Shown: one piece after another, positions 1 through 9,012 of the stretch
Position numbering within the stretch: position 1 is the first letter of the stretch
How the letters are laid out: every line of letters starts with the position of its first letter
Source: Streptomyces finlayi
Lineage (GTDB): Bacteria; Actinomycetota; Actinomycetes; Streptomycetales; Streptomycetaceae
DNA: 64,000 nt
Direction of reading: 5' to 3'
NCBI RefSeq assembly: GCF_014216315.1
Contig: NZ_CP045702.1
Location: forward strand, 5,208,001 to 5,272,000
Notes under the pieces: model-generated
Seen by the model: only the letters and a program-made list of their open reading frames with translations
The model's database searches: none
What the model was told of the DNA's origin: nothing
Program-made: the position numbers and the translations under genes

Positions 1-6
1 GGGACG

Positions 7-1117
7 GTTACGAGTTCCCCCGCGATTGATCGGGGCGAGGCCGTGACATGACGAGGGCCGCGCGGGTTCTTCGAGTGTGATCAAGAAGTGGGCCCGCGCG
101 GCCTTGTCTCATCCTGCCTTCTGCGGCGTGAGCCGCCAACACTTCGGCGAGTTGCTCGACGAGCTCGAACCCAGGTGGGAGTCACGGTGCGAGGGCGAAC
201 GCCATGACCGGCGCGGGCGGGACCGCCGTCGGCAGGCCGGGGCGGGACCGAAGTACGAACTCGCCTTCCGCGACCGGCTGGTGATCACTCTGGCCTACCT
301 GCGCACCGGCCTGCCCCAAGATGCCCTCGCCGTGGTCTACGACGTCGGCTCCTCGACCATCGGCAGGGCGATCCAGGAGATCAGGCCCCTGCTCGCGGCC
401 CGCGGCTTCGCCGTCCCCGACCGGCCCGGCCTGCGCTTGCGCACACTGGAGGATGTGTTCGCCTACGCGCAGGCCGAGAACATCGAGCTGCGGCTCGATG
501 GTGCGGAGACCCAGGTCCGCCGCCCGCAGGCCGGCCGCCCCGGGCGCCGGGCGTTCATCTCGGGCAAGCGCAGGCAGAACACCATCAAGACCACCACGTT
601 CAGCGACGGCCAGGGCCGCCTGCTCTACTCCGGGGCGGAACGGCCCGGCCGGATGCACGACCAGACCGCCGTGCGCACCGAGGGCATCGCCGAGCAGTTC
701 AGGACCCGTCCCGGCGTGAAGGCGAAGGTCGACTCCGGCTACCAGGGCCTGGCCAAGGAGTTCCCCGACCAGGTCACCGCGCCGCCGAAGAAACCGAAGG
801 AGGACGCCTGCGACGGCGACAAATACGCCTGGCGCGAGGCGAGGCGACGACAGTCCTCAGCCCGGATCTGCGTCGAGCACACCAACGCCGAACTGCGCCA
901 ATGGGCCCCACTACGACGGTTCACCGGACGACGCGAAACCTTCCCCGAGACCCAGCAGGCCATCGCAGCCCTGATCTCCGACCGCGCCGCCAAGCGGCCC
1001 ACCCACCGCGAACACAGCACCGCGCTCGTCCTCTCCCGCGACACCGCCTGCTGATCACCCACCAGCCGAACCGCCAGGCCAGCACGCCACGAACTCAATC
1101 GCGGGTGAGGTCGTTAG
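7..1117. mobile_element. IS5-family insertion sequence
   Basis: The element is bounded by imperfect terminal inverted repeats at 7-29 and 1095-1117 that match at about 18 of 23 positions and share the block CCCGCGATTGA on the inner side. It encloses one transposase gene. The outermost bases of the left end cannot be fixed because only six bases lie before it, so no target-site duplication is claimed. It lies immediately beyond the 3' end of the VirB4-like gene and may mark an edge or a deletion point of the transfer region. Confidence 0.75.
77..1054 (+). CDS. IS5-family DDE transposase
   Basis: This 325-residue protein is a cut-and-paste type transposase acting on the surrounding element. 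A helix-turn-helix-like N-terminal part (about residues 60-110, with a VVYDVGSSTIGRAI helix pair) precedes a DDE_Tnp_4-like catalytic core. The likely catalytic residues are the first D in DGAETQV, the second D in KVDSGYQG and the E in CVEHTNAELR. The GTG start follows directly after the left terminal repeat, and the gene is intact and of normal length for IS5 relatives. The family is clear from the motifs; the exact IS name is not assigned. Confidence 0.85.
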   Translation: MIKKWARAALSHPAFCGVSRQHFGELLDELEPRWESRCEGERHDRRGRDRRRQAGAGPKYELAFRDRLVITLAYLRTGLPQDALAVVYDVGSSTIGRAIQEIRPLLAARGFAVPDRPGLRLRTLEDVFAYAQAENIELRLDGAETQVRRPQAGRPGRRAFISGKRRQNTIKTTTFSDGQGRLLYSGAERPGRMHDQTAVRTEGIAEQFRTRPGVKAKVDSGYQGLAKEFPDQVTAPPKKPKEDACDGDKYAWREARRRQSSARICVEHTNAELRQWAPLRRFTGRRETFPETQQAIAALISDRAAKRPTHREHSTALVLSRDTAC

Positions 1118-1134
1118 CACGTCTCGACGGGCGT

Positions 1135-2649
1135 TCAATGCATTCGGGCATCCGTGTCGAAAAGTGCCAATTCGTGCGGATGTAGTAGATGTTGAACGAT
1201 GAAGGATCGTCCGGCGACCTTCCACAAGCCCCTGCCGCGGTTGAGGTGCGAGATCGCGTCGGCTTCCACCGAGGTCAGTCCCAACAATGCTGCGGCGGCG
1301 TGGAGTTGGTCGGTCTCCTGCCGGTAAATGATGCGGGTGGAGCAGTCGGCGAGCAGGCCCTCGGCCAAGGCGCGTCCGCGGGATCCGGCGTCGCCGGCGG
1401 TGAGCAGGTCGGACAGCCGGTGGATCACCATCAGGTTGGCGATGCCCAGGCCGCGGCTCAGCTTCCACTGGGACTGCATCCTCGCGAGCAGGCCGGGGTG
1501 GCGCATCAGCCGCCATGCCTCGTCGTAGACGATCCAGCGCCGGCCGCCGTTCGGGTCGGACAGCGCGGATTCCATCCACGCGGAGGCGCAGGTCATGGCG
1601 AGGACGAGTGCGGTGTCGTCGCCGGAGCCGCCGAGGCGTGACAGGTCGATCGTCAGCATGGGTGAGTTGGGGTCGAAGGCCACGGTGCTGGGGGCGTCGA
1701 ACATTCCGACGAGGTCGCCGTGGACGAGGCGGCGCATGGTGTGGGCGAGGTCGCGGGAGGCGTCGCCGAGGCGGCCGGACATGACGCCGCCGGCCGTGTC
1801 GAGTTCGTCGGGGTTGTTGAGGGTGGCGGCGATGTCGCCGAGCAGCGGGGTGCGTCCGCTCGCGGCGGCGCGGGTGACGACGGCGTCCAGGGCGACGTCG
1901 AGGCCGGTGTGCTCCATCGGCAGCAGGTCCCGCCCGAGCACGGTGCGGGCCAGGGAGCCGAGCAGCAGCAGACGCCTTTTGCGGATCTCGCCCGCCCAGT
2001 CGGCCTCGGAGACGCTGTTGGGCCGCGGCGCTGCGTCCAGCGGGTTCAGCTTGCCTGGCAGCCCCGGTCCGAGTGCGATGGAGGTGCCGCCCAGCGCCTG
2101 CGCCACGGGCGTCCACTCTCCCTTGGGATCACATGGGACGTAGACGCGGTAGCCGAAGGCGATGGAGCGCAGCGCGAAGCTCTTGGCGAGCGCGGACTTG
2201 CCCTGTCCGATGACCCCGGCCAACAGCACGTTGGGGTTGGTGAAGCCGTCGATCTTGCCGTACAGCGCGAATGGGTCGAAACAGAAGGAGGCTTCGGCGT
2301 GCACGTCGCGGCCGATGTAGATGCCCTCGGCCCCCAGCCCGCCCTCGGCGAGGAAGGGGTACGCCCCGCTCGCGGTGGCTGTGGTCATGCGGTGGGCAGG
2401 CAACTTGATCTTGTTGTTGCGGGAGGACGCCGGGCCGGGGCGGCCTGCGGGCGGGAAGAGCGGCGACGGCATCTCCTGCTCCTCCGCCCCGGCTCCGGTG
2501 GTGTGGGCGGCTGCTTCGACGCGGGCCTTCGCGGCGGCTTCGGCGAGTTGCCGGCGGGCGGCTTTTCGGGCGGCGCGGTCGGTGCCATGCGGGGTGAACA
2601 GGGGGCTGGCGCTGGCGCGGCGGGCTCGACGATCGGGCCGGTGACTCAT
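1135..2649 (-). CDS. VirB4/TraC-like conjugation ATPase
   Basis: This 504-residue cytoplasmic ATPase is of the kind that powers type IV secretion. A disordered, Ala/Arg-rich N-terminal segment (about 1-80) is followed by an FtsK/HerA-like P-loop domain. Walker A is GVIGQGKS at 145-152 and Walker B is WIVYDEAW at 372-379. A typical HerA-type region with RGLGIANLMVIHRLSD follows. It is the last gene of the minus-strand transfer block that begins at 9012. It stops 18 bases from the right repeat of the IS5 element, so a slight IS-caused change of its C-terminus (ending in DARMH) is possible. The family assignment is firm; a role in DNA transfer, as opposed to protein export, is inferred from the relaxase elsewhere in the window. 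Confidence 0.85.
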   Translation of the reverse strand: MSHRPDRRARRASASPLFTPHGTDRAARKAARRQLAEAAAKARVEAAAHTTGAGAEEQEMPSPLFPPAGRPGPASSRNNKIKLPAHRMTTATASGAYPFLAEGGLGAEGIYIGRDVHAEASFCFDPFALYGKIDGFTNPNVLLAGVIGQGKSALAKSFALRSIAFGYRVYVPCDPKGEWTPVAQALGGTSIALGPGLPGKLNPLDAAPRPNSVSEADWAGEIRKRRLLLLGSLARTVLGRDLLPMEHTGLDVALDAVVTRAAASGRTPLLGDIAATLNNPDELDTAGGVMSGRLGDASRDLAHTMRRLVHGDLVGMFDAPSTVAFDPNSPMLTIDLSRLGGSGDDTALVLAMTCASAWMESALSDPNGGRRWIVYDEAWRLMRHPGLLARMQSQWKLSRGLGIANLMVIHRLSDLLTAGDAGSRGRALAEGLLADCSTRIIYRQETDQLHAAAALLGLTSVEADAISHLNRGRGLWKVAGRSFIVQHLLHPHELALFDTDARMH

Positions 2650-2694
2650 GGGAGGGCGGCTTTCACAAGGTGGCGGTCTGGAGCGGTGCGGGGG

Positions 2695-3228
2695 TCAGAC
2701 GCGGGGGGAGGCGCTGAACAGGAGCGGCTTGCGGTAGCCCGTGCCGTCGCCCGACCAGTCCAGCTCGATGTAGCCGTCGGCGAGGTACTGGTACCGGCCG
2801 CTGGCCTTGGTCTTGAGGGTTCCGGTCTTGTAGCTCCCGTTGCCGTTGCCGCTGCTGTGTTCGAGCGCGTGCTCCAAGCCCGTGTAGTTGGCGTACTTCA
2901 CGACGGGGTCCGTGCCGGCGGTGGACTTCTTGGTCTGCAGGTGGAAGCGCGCCTTGTTGAAGGTGAGGCTGCTGTGCTGGTTGGCCGCGTAGGGGCCGTC
3001 CCAGTTGACCGTGGCGGTGGTGTAGATGTAGCCGCCGCTCCGCTTGGCGCAGAGCCGCACGTCGAAGTCCCAGTTGTCGGAGTCGGGGCCGGTGTACGAC
3101 GGGTCGTCGACGGTGTAGCTGCTGGTCGTGCAGTGGTAGCTGGCGGCGGACGCAGGCGTGGCGGTGGCCAGCGCGGCCGTGCCGGCGAGGAGGGCGGCGG
3201 TGGAGGTGGAGCGCTTGAGCTTGCGCAT
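2695..3228 (-). CDS. small secreted protein of the transfer block
   Basis: This 177-residue protein has a clear Sec signal peptide: MRKLKRST, a hydrophobic Ala/Leu run, and an ATPASAAS cleavage region. The mature part is rich in Tyr, Ser, Thr and Trp and has two cysteines (in SYHCTT and VRLCAK) that could form a disulfide, which suggests a beta-rich extracellular domain. I do not recognise the family. Its position between the VirB4-like ATPase and the SCO6880-like gene suggests an outside-facing role in the transfer apparatus, for example contact with the wall or the recipient, but that is inference. The ATG at 3228 is preceded by a GAAAGG Shine-Dalgarno sequence. Confidence 0.75.
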   Translation of the reverse strand: MRKLKRSTSTAALLAGTAALATATPASAASYHCTTSSYTVDDPSYTGPDSDNWDFDVRLCAKRSGGYIYTTATVNWDGPYAANQHSSLTFNKARFHLQTKKSTAGTDPVVKYANYTGLEHALEHSSGNGNGSYKTGTLKTKASGRYQYLADGYIELDWSGDGTGYRKPLLFSASPRV

Positions 3229-3251
3229 GCAGGGCCTTTCGGTGGAGCGGG

Positions 3252-3722
3252 TTACTGGGCGCAGGTGGTGGTGTGGCCGGGTGCCGGGGCGTTGAGGTCG
3301 GCCGGAGTGGTCTTGCGGCGGACGACGTGGCCGGCGGCGAGGTGGCGCTGGCAGATGGTCAGGACGGGCGGTCCCTCGGGGAGCCGCTCCGGGTGGCACT
3401 CGGTTTCCGTCGGGGCCGCGTCCGCCACGGGCAGGAGGTGGAAGGCGTCGTGCACGGCGGCGGTGGCCTGCCACAGCCGGGTGTGCGCGGTGGCCAGATG
3501 TCGGCCGGCGGCGGGATGCGGCGGCCGGGTGGTGTCGGCGAGCTGGTCGAGCAGCTGGTGCAGCGAGGTCAGATGGGCGTGCAGCACGTCGAGGTGCACG
3601 CGGTCCGCAGGTGAGGCGGGGCGTTCAGCGCGCGGGGCGCGGGCGCGTGTGTGGTGGCGGATGCCGGCGCTGGCGGCCCGCAGGTACGGGTACGCGTCGC
3701 CGACGGGGATGGCAGAGGTCAA
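3252..3722 (-). CDS. uncharacterised helical protein (DUF6238-like)
   Basis: This 156-residue protein starts at a TTG preceded by a strong GGAAGGAA ribosome-binding site at 3733-3740, which decides the start. It is mostly alpha-helical and His-rich (LHAHLTSLHQLLDQLADTTR and WQATAAVHDAFHLL), with two cysteines in the C-terminal half. It resembles the DUF6238 family found next to SCO6880-type genes in Streptomyces; I name the family from memory and with caution. It lies between the SCO6880-like protein and the small secreted protein, in what appears to be one operon. The function is unknown. Confidence 0.65.
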   Translation of the reverse strand: MTSAIPVGDAYPYLRAASAGIRHHTRARAPRAERPASPADRVHLDVLHAHLTSLHQLLDQLADTTRPPHPAAGRHLATAHTRLWQATAAVHDAFHLLPVADAAPTETECHPERLPEGPPVLTICQRHLAAGHVVRRKTTPADLNAPAPGHTTTCAQ

Positions 3723-3781
3723 AGGGGAAGAGTTCCTTCCTGCCGCGGTGGCAGGACGTCGGCGGGTGGCCGGGCGGGGGG

Positions 3782-5254
3782 CTACAGGGCCGTGCGGGCG
3801 AGCGGCAGGGCGCCGAGCGTGAAGGCATCGGGCTGCTGGAAGTTCAAGCGCCGCAGGTCGACCTGGGCGGTGACGGCAGCGGTCTCGATCTGCGCGCAGG
3901 CGGCGTCGAGCAGAGCGTCGGTCTCGGCGGAGACGGTGAGGAGCCCGGTCAGGGCCACATCGGCGTGTCCGGCGATCAGCTGGCGCTCGCGGGTCTTGAC
4001 GTCCGCGTACTCCACGCTGTCGGCCTCGGAGTCGACCTGCCCGCGCCGCGACCTCTCGTTCGCGTCGGCGATGATGGCGGCCTTCTTGCGCTGGACGTCG
4101 CGCATCGCGGACTCGAGCCCTTGGGGCACGTATATAAGGGAGAGGGTGCGCCGGACTCCGGCGGTGAACATCAGGCCGTGCAGGAAGCCGGCGGATGTCT
4201 CGGTGCGGGGCCAGTCCTCGACCCAGTAGGTGGCGTGCCGGGCGGAGTCGGTGGCGAGCCGGTCGTACTCCTCGACCTGGACCACGGGCCCGGCGGCGGC
4301 CGGGTCGGCTTCTGCCCGTCCGGACTCCGACCACTGCTGCAGTGCGGACAGTGCCTTGGGGTCGTAGGCAGTGCGGATGACGGCGGCGATCTCGCGCGCC
4401 GAGAGCCAGCCGGTCACCATGAGTCCGGCGCTGCGCGCGGCCTGAGCGATGGAGCTGGTGGTCTGTTCAAGCACGGTGAAGGCGCCGGGCAGCCCGCCGC
4501 CGGCCTGGCTGATGAGTCGCTTGGCGGCCTTGAGGTCGAGGGAGATCGCCACGTATGCCTCGTGCGGGGCGGCGGCGGGCCCTGCGGAGGCGACCAGATC
4601 GCTGTAGACCTGCCCGGCGACCGGTGTCTCGGGGTGGCCCTGCTGGCTCCAGTGACGGGAGAGGGTGTCGCCGCTGTCGGGCACGGTGCGCTCCAGCACC
4701 TGCACGGTTGCGACGTGTCCGGTGCGGGCGATGCCAGCGAGCGCGCGTCCCCAGCTGCTCACGTTGTGGTTCTGGGTCGCGGGATCGAGCAGGGCGAAGG
4801 CCCTGCTGGAGACCCGGGCGACGGCGGTCAGGGTCTGCCGGTGCGGGTCATGCACGGCGGCGGCGCCATTGACGGAGTCGCCGGGGGTGACCACGCGCAG
4901 CGAGGCGGCGGTGCCGGGCAGATGCAGGACGCCGTCCTGGCGGGGCCGGGTGACGGGCCGGGCGAGCCACAGGGTCTGGCCGGTGCGGCGCCGCTGGGCG
5001 AAGCGCACGACGATCGGCGCCCAGTCGATCAGCGAGCGGCCGTGTCGACGGATGGCGACCAAGGCGGCGACCACGGCCCACAGCGGTGTCAGGGCGATGG
5101 CGCCGAGCAGGCCGGTGGAGACCACGGTGGCCAGCAGAAGCGCCAACGCGCATGAGACCAGGACGAGTTGGGGCAGCGACAGGCCGAGCAGGATGCCGCG
5201 CTTCGACCGGTGGGGGAATTTGACGGTGAGCGGTGTGACGGTGAGATCAGACAA
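3782..5254 (-). CDS. SCO6880-family type IV secretion membrane protein
   Basis: This is a 490-residue protein from the TTG at 5254. A GTG/ATG-like start further upstream, at 5305, would add 17 low-complexity residues. The N-terminus carries two adjacent membrane segments: LPQLVLVSCALALLLATVV and a second from about GAIALTPLWAVVAALVAI. This is the PrgI-like layout that often precedes VirB4-type ATPases. The long remainder is soluble and resembles the N-terminal, non-ATPase part of VirB4 proteins. The partner ATPase is the separate gene at 1135-2649. SCO6880-type proteins are known from a conserved Streptomyces membrane-complex locus. The role as a scaffold of the secretion channel is inferred. 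Confidence 0.8.
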   Translation of the reverse strand: MSDLTVTPLTVKFPHRSKRGILLGLSLPQLVLVSCALALLLATVVSTGLLGAIALTPLWAVVAALVAIRRHGRSLIDWAPIVVRFAQRRRTGQTLWLARPVTRPRQDGVLHLPGTAASLRVVTPGDSVNGAAAVHDPHRQTLTAVARVSSRAFALLDPATQNHNVSSWGRALAGIARTGHVATVQVLERTVPDSGDTLSRHWSQQGHPETPVAGQVYSDLVASAGPAAAPHEAYVAISLDLKAAKRLISQAGGGLPGAFTVLEQTTSSIAQAARSAGLMVTGWLSAREIAAVIRTAYDPKALSALQQWSESGRAEADPAAAGPVVQVEEYDRLATDSARHATYWVEDWPRTETSAGFLHGLMFTAGVRRTLSLIYVPQGLESAMRDVQRKKAAIIADANERSRRGQVDSEADSVEYADVKTRERQLIAGHADVALTGLLTVSAETDALLDAACAQIETAAVTAQVDLRRLNFQQPDAFTLGALPLARTAL

Positions 5255-5341
5255 GGGCCGTTCCGGGGGTGCGCGGGCGGTGGCCGGGGCGGCACGCGGC
5301 GGCAAGTGCGCGGCGCGTGCCGCCCCGGAGTCGGGCAGGGG

Positions 5342-6715
5342 CTACAGGCCGGCGGGCGGGGGCGGCGGCGCGCCGGTCCCGCTGGAGGTGCTGCCTGAGT
5401 CCGGTGCCGGTGGAGCGCCCTGGGGCGGGGGCGAGGATGCTCCGGCGCCGGGCTGCGACATGAAGCCACTGCCTCCGCCGGAGGGCGATCCGGAACCGCC
5501 GCCCCCTCCGGGGGCACCGCCTACCTGACCGCTGGTGTCGTCGCTGGGACTGGTCGGGGGCGGCTGGACGGCCTTCTCCAGGCCGTTCTTGAGCCCTTCG
5601 GCCCCGGAAGAACCCTGCGAACCTTGGCCTTCCTTGCCGCTGTCGCCCCCGGTGGGGTTGGCGGCGATGTCGCCCGGGAACCCGCCGCCTCCGGCGGCAT
5701 CGGGGCCCTGCGGGGCGCCACCCGCTCCTGCTCCGGCTGCCGCGCCGCCCGTGCCGGCGGTGGCCGCAGCGGCGGCGGCCTTGCGGCCGGCCTTCTCGGC
5801 GTGCTGCCGGGCGAGCTGAGCGCCGGCGCCACCAGCGCGGTGAATCGATTCTCCGTCCGTGCCCTCGGCCGCCCAGTGCACGAATTTGAACGTGGCGTAC
5901 GGGCAGAGCAGAACCAGAACCATGATCACGATGCCCGCCATGACGTCGGCGAGCGCTCCGAGGCCGTCCTTGGCCTCGGTCTTGCCCATGGCGGCGATGC
6001 CGAGCACGAAGATGATGGTCATCAGCAGCTTGCTGACCACGAGGGTGGCCGTGGCTTCGATCCAGCCCCGGCGCCACCGGCGGGCGACCTCCCAACCGCC
6101 GCCCGCGCCGGCGAAGATCGCTAGCGTGACCATGACCAGAATGCCCACTTTTCTGACCATCATGACGCACCAGTAGAGGAAGGCTCCGCAGGCGGCGCCG
6201 AGTCCGGCGAACACCGCGACCAGCCAGCCCAGGCCGGACAGGGCCCCGATCTGGGACACCTTCACGATGCGGCGGACGGCAGTTTCGATGTTCAGGTGCG
6301 ATGCGGCGAACAGGCCGTCGGACAAGGCATCGACGACTTCGATGGCGACCGTCGTCAGCGCGATGGCGCAAAAGGCGAACAAGACGCCCGACATGGTGCC
6401 GGTGAATGCCTGGGCAAGGGCCTGTCCGTCGCGTTTGACGGCGGCCCGGATGAGCTGCGCGCAGAACGTCCCAACCAGGATGACCAGGCCGATCGGCAGC
6501 AGCATCTCGTAGTTGTCGCGGAACCATCCGGCGTTCAAATCCACCTTGGTGGTGGCGTTGACAGCCTTGGCTGCCAGGTCGGCTGCCGCGGCGGCGAGTT
6601 CGCCGGCGCTCTTGGCCATCCAGTCGCCGATGGCTTTGCCGGGATCGCTCGCGAAATCGACGGCCTCACCGACAGCGCACAGCTTGTCCGCGAGAGGGAA
6701 GTCGCAGAAACCCAA
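5342..6715 (-). CDS. TrbL/VirB6-like polytopic membrane protein
   Basis: This 457-residue protein has about seven hydrophobic segments between residues 65 and 290, for example MLLPIGLVILVGTFC, VLFAFCAIALTTVAIEVV and LLMTIIFVLGIAAMG. A long Gly/Pro/Ser-rich, low-complexity cytoplasmic or periplasmic tail fills the last 160 residues. TrbL/VirB6 proteins form the inner-membrane channel of type IV secretion systems, and this topology and gene neighbourhood match. The tail is unusually glycine- and proline-rich and may be a flexible interaction region. The gene lies 35 bases downstream of the VirB8-like gene, in the same direction. Confidence 0.8.
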   Translation of the reverse strand: MGFCDFPLADKLCAVGEAVDFASDPGKAIGDWMAKSAGELAAAAADLAAKAVNATTKVDLNAGWFRDNYEMLLPIGLVILVGTFCAQLIRAAVKRDGQALAQAFTGTMSGVLFAFCAIALTTVAIEVVDALSDGLFAASHLNIETAVRRIVKVSQIGALSGLGWLVAVFAGLGAACGAFLYWCVMMVRKVGILVMVTLAIFAGAGGGWEVARRWRRGWIEATATLVVSKLLMTIIFVLGIAAMGKTEAKDGLGALADVMAGIVIMVLVLLCPYATFKFVHWAAEGTDGESIHRAGGAGAQLARQHAEKAGRKAAAAAATAGTGGAAAGAGAGGAPQGPDAAGGGGFPGDIAANPTGGDSGKEGQGSQGSSGAEGLKNGLEKAVQPPPTSPSDDTSGQVGGAPGGGGGSGSPSGGGSGFMSQPGAGASSPPPQGAPPAPDSGSTSSGTGAPPPPPAGL

Positions 6716-6750
6716 GGGAAGTCGTCCTCCTTACTTATCGGCGGGGTGGG

Positions 6751-7431
6751 TCACTGCGTGACGCTGGGGGCGATGCCGGCCAGGCGGCAGTCGTGGCTGG
6801 GCCGGCACTGCACGGCGAGGGTCACGGCACGCTCCTCGGCTCCGCCGCCGCCCTTCTTCCACTCGATCTGCTGCCGCCCGTTGACCGTGACCACGTAGAT
6901 GTACGCCTCGGTGATCGCGGAGGGGGCCTCGGCGAGCGCCTGCTTGAACGCGCCGGGGTAGTGGCCTTCGGTGACCGTGCCGGTGGCGTGCTGGTTCTGG
7001 TCGGCCATGCGTGACCACAACAGCGGGTCGGGTACCTGGCCGGAGACGGACGCCCAGTCGGCGTACTTGGTCTCCTTGGTCATCCACGCGCCCATGCCTG
7101 CGAGCTGCTGGTCGCGGTCGGTGTCGCGGGTGTCGTACGACCAGAGCATCGCCGCTGCTGCCTTGGCGAAGGCGACCGGTTCGCTGATCTGCGGTGGCTT
7201 GGGAACCGAACCCGACCCGGCCGCGGGCTTCGGGGCGGCCTCGGAGGGTGAGGAACTGCTCTCCTGGGACGGTGCGTTGGTGCTCTCGCTGTGCTCACCG
7301 CGGCCGGTGAACCACGCGGTGGTGGCGGCGATGATGAGCAGCGCGGTGATGACCAGGGCGACGATCGCGACGCGCTTGTTGGCCGACCAGGTCACGCCGT
7401 ACCCGGACAGGGAGGGGAATCGTTTCTGCAT
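6751..7431 (-). CDS. VirB8/TcpC-like bitopic membrane protein
   Basis: This 226-residue protein has a short cytoplasmic N-terminus, one membrane helix (VAIVALVITALLIIAATTAWF, about 23-43), a Ser/Pro-rich linker, and a periplasm-type domain that resembles the NTF2-like fold of VirB8/TcpC assembly factors (AFAKAAAAMLWSYDTRDT...). Two cysteines near the C-terminus (CRPSHDC) could form a disulfide. The ATG overlaps the stop of the upstream DUF6112-like gene by one base (TAATG), which argues for translational coupling. The VirB8-like label is based on topology and context, so it is moderate in strength. Confidence 0.7.
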   Translation of the reverse strand: MQKRFPSLSGYGVTWSANKRVAIVALVITALLIIAATTAWFTGRGEHSESTNAPSQESSSSPSEAAPKPAAGSGSVPKPPQISEPVAFAKAAAAMLWSYDTRDTDRDQQLAGMGAWMTKETKYADWASVSGQVPDPLLWSRMADQNQHATGTVTEGHYPGAFKQALAEAPSAITEAYIYVVTVNGRQQIEWKKGGGGAEERAVTLAVQCRPSHDCRLAGIAPSVTQ

Positions 7432-7748
7432 TAGTGGACCTGCGACCCCAGGCCGGAGAAGAACGCCACGATCCCGTTGGCGGCGCCGAGGCCGAGCGCA
7501 GCGCCGGCCGCGACGACGGCGCCCTTCTTGCCGTTGGCCTCGGCCTGGTGACCGCCGGTGTGGTGGCCCCATGCCCACACGCCGAGTGAGACGGCAAGGG
7601 CGCCGACAACGGCGATGATCCCGAACATATTGATCGAGTTGACGACGTTCTTCAGGACGGCCAGGCCGGGCAGGCCGCCGCCCTTGGGTGAGATGCCTGG
7701 GTCGTACGCGAGGAAGACGACGGCGCGGTCTGCAAGAGGTATGGGCAT
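7431..7748 (-). CDS. small two-helix membrane protein (DUF6112-like)
   Basis: This 105-residue protein has two hydrophobic segments, FGIIAVVGALAVSLGVWAWG and a second from about GAVVAAGAALGLGAANGIVAFF, separated by a short polar loop with HHTGGHQ. Small proteins of this size and topology at this position are known as DUF6112 and look like VirB2-type pilin or inner-membrane subunits, although no leader cleavage site is evident. Its stop shares a base with the start of the VirB8-like gene. The 139 bases before the start are Gly/Arg-codon rich with no further gene. Confidence 0.7.
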   Translation of the reverse strand: MPIPLADRAVVFLAYDPGISPKGGGLPGLAVLKNVVNSINMFGIIAVVGALAVSLGVWAWGHHTGGHQAEANGKKGAVVAAGAALGLGAANGIVAFFSGLGSQVH

Positions 7749-7887
7749 GGGTGTGGCAGGGCTCCTTGCGTGCGCGGGCCGGGCAGAGGCCGGCGAAAGA
7801 GAGGTGAAGGGAGGGGGGAGTGGCGCGCGGGGCGTGAGAGGCGGGCCCGGCGGGGCCGCCCGGGTGGTGTCCGGGCGGCGTGCGTCG

Positions 7888-9012
7888 TCAGAGGACGCGG
7901 CGCGCGGCGAGGATGTCCCAGTCCTTGATCGGAGTGATCCGGACGGGCTTTGATGTGCGTGGTGCCTCGATGACGAGGCCCTCGCCCATGTACATCCCGA
8001 CATGCTCGGGCCGGGCGGCGGTGCCGCGGCTGAAGATCAGGTCTCCGGGCTTGAGGCTTTTCGCCGAGACGGCTTTGCCCTCGTTGACCTGCGTGTATGT
8101 GGTGCGGGTGAGCTTGACGTCGGCGTGCGCGTACGCCTGCTGCATCAGCGAGCTGCAGTCGCAGCGCGCCATCGGGTCAGGCCCGTGGGAGTCGGTGCAG
8201 GATCCGCCCCACTGGTAGAGCGTGCCGAGTTGGTGCATAGCCCACTCGATGGCCGCGCGTGCCTTGGGGTCGGCATCCTTGGGGATCTTGTATCCCTTCG
8301 GGACGCTGCCCTCGGGGATCCGCCCGAAGGACGTGCCGTCCTTGTCCGGTGTGCAGATGCCGGCGCCGGACGCGGACTCCGTGTCCTTGTTCTTGGCGGG
8401 CTCGTCCTTGCCGGCGTTCGGGAACGTCTTGGCGATGACCTTCTGCAGCGCGGTGGCGAGGTCCTCCCACTGCGCGTACGCGTCCGGGTAGCCGGACGCC
8501 TGGACAGCCTGTGCGGCCTGGGTGACCTTCATCTGCTGCCAGCCGTCGACCTTGAGCAGATGCTTGTAGAACTGCTCGGACGCGTACACCGGGTCACGGA
8601 TCTGCTGCGCGGTGCCCCACCCCTGGCTGGGGCGCTGCTGGAAGAGGCCGAGGCTGTCCCGGTCTCCGGAGTTGAGGTTGCGCAGCCGCGACTCCTGCAT
8701 CGCGGTGGCGATGGCGACGATCTGGCCCTTCTTGGGCACGTCGAGGCTCAGGCCGGTGGCCACGATGGTCTGTGCGTTGGGGATCTGCTCGGCCGGAAGG
8801 TCCAGGCCCTGGATGTGGATGTCCTTGCCGGAGGCGCCGTCGAGGATCTTGGTGACTTCCTTGGTCACCTCGGCGGTGTCGAGGCCGGTCAGGCATCCGC
8901 TGAACGAAGCGGTGGTCGCGGCTTCGCTGGAGGACGCCATCATCATGGCGGTGCTGGCGAGCAGCAGGGGGGAGAGGACGACGACGCCGATGCCGGCGGC
9001 TATGCCCTTCAA
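7888..9012 (-). CDS. NlpC/P60 peptidoglycan hydrolase with transglycosylase-like domain
   Basis: This 374-residue exported wall hydrolase opens peptidoglycan for the transfer apparatus. It has an N-terminal membrane or signal segment (IAAGIGVVVLSPLLLASTAMM). A middle lysozyme-like region, about 85-190, contains AMQESRLRNLNSGDRDSLGLF, with the glutamate of QES as likely catalytic acid. The C-terminal NlpC/P60 domain, about 255-374, has the nucleophile in RCDCSSLMQ and the His in PEHVGMYMG. The TTG start is preceded by GGGAGG at good spacing. It is the first gene of the transfer block. Two-domain hydrolases of this type are standard in Gram-positive type IV secretion loci. Confidence 0.9.
   Translation of the reverse strand: MKGIAAGIGVVVLSPLLLASTAMMMASSSEAATTASFSGCLTGLDTAEVTKEVTKILDGASGKDIHIQGLDLPAEQIPNAQTIVATGLSLDVPKKGQIVAIATAMQESRLRNLNSGDRDSLGLFQQRPSQGWGTAQQIRDPVYASEQFYKHLLKVDGWQQMKVTQAAQAVQASGYPDAYAQWEDLATALQKVIAKTFPNAGKDEPAKNKDTESASGAGICTPDKDGTSFGRIPEGSVPKGYKIPKDADPKARAAIEWAMHQLGTLYQWGGSCTDSHGPDPMARCDCSSLMQQAYAHADVKLTRTTYTQVNEGKAVSAKSLKPGDLIFSRGTAARPEHVGMYMGEGLVIEAPRTSKPVRITPIKDWDILAARRVL

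Noticed and set aside
1720..3822. 700-residue plus-strand open frame opposite the VirB4-like and secreted genes
   Set aside because: It is Gly/Arg/Val-rich shadow coding with no domains and lies antisense to three well-supported genes.
3611..5155. 514-residue plus-strand open frame
   Set aside because: Antisense to the SCO6880-like gene; composition is typical of a GC-rich shadow frame.
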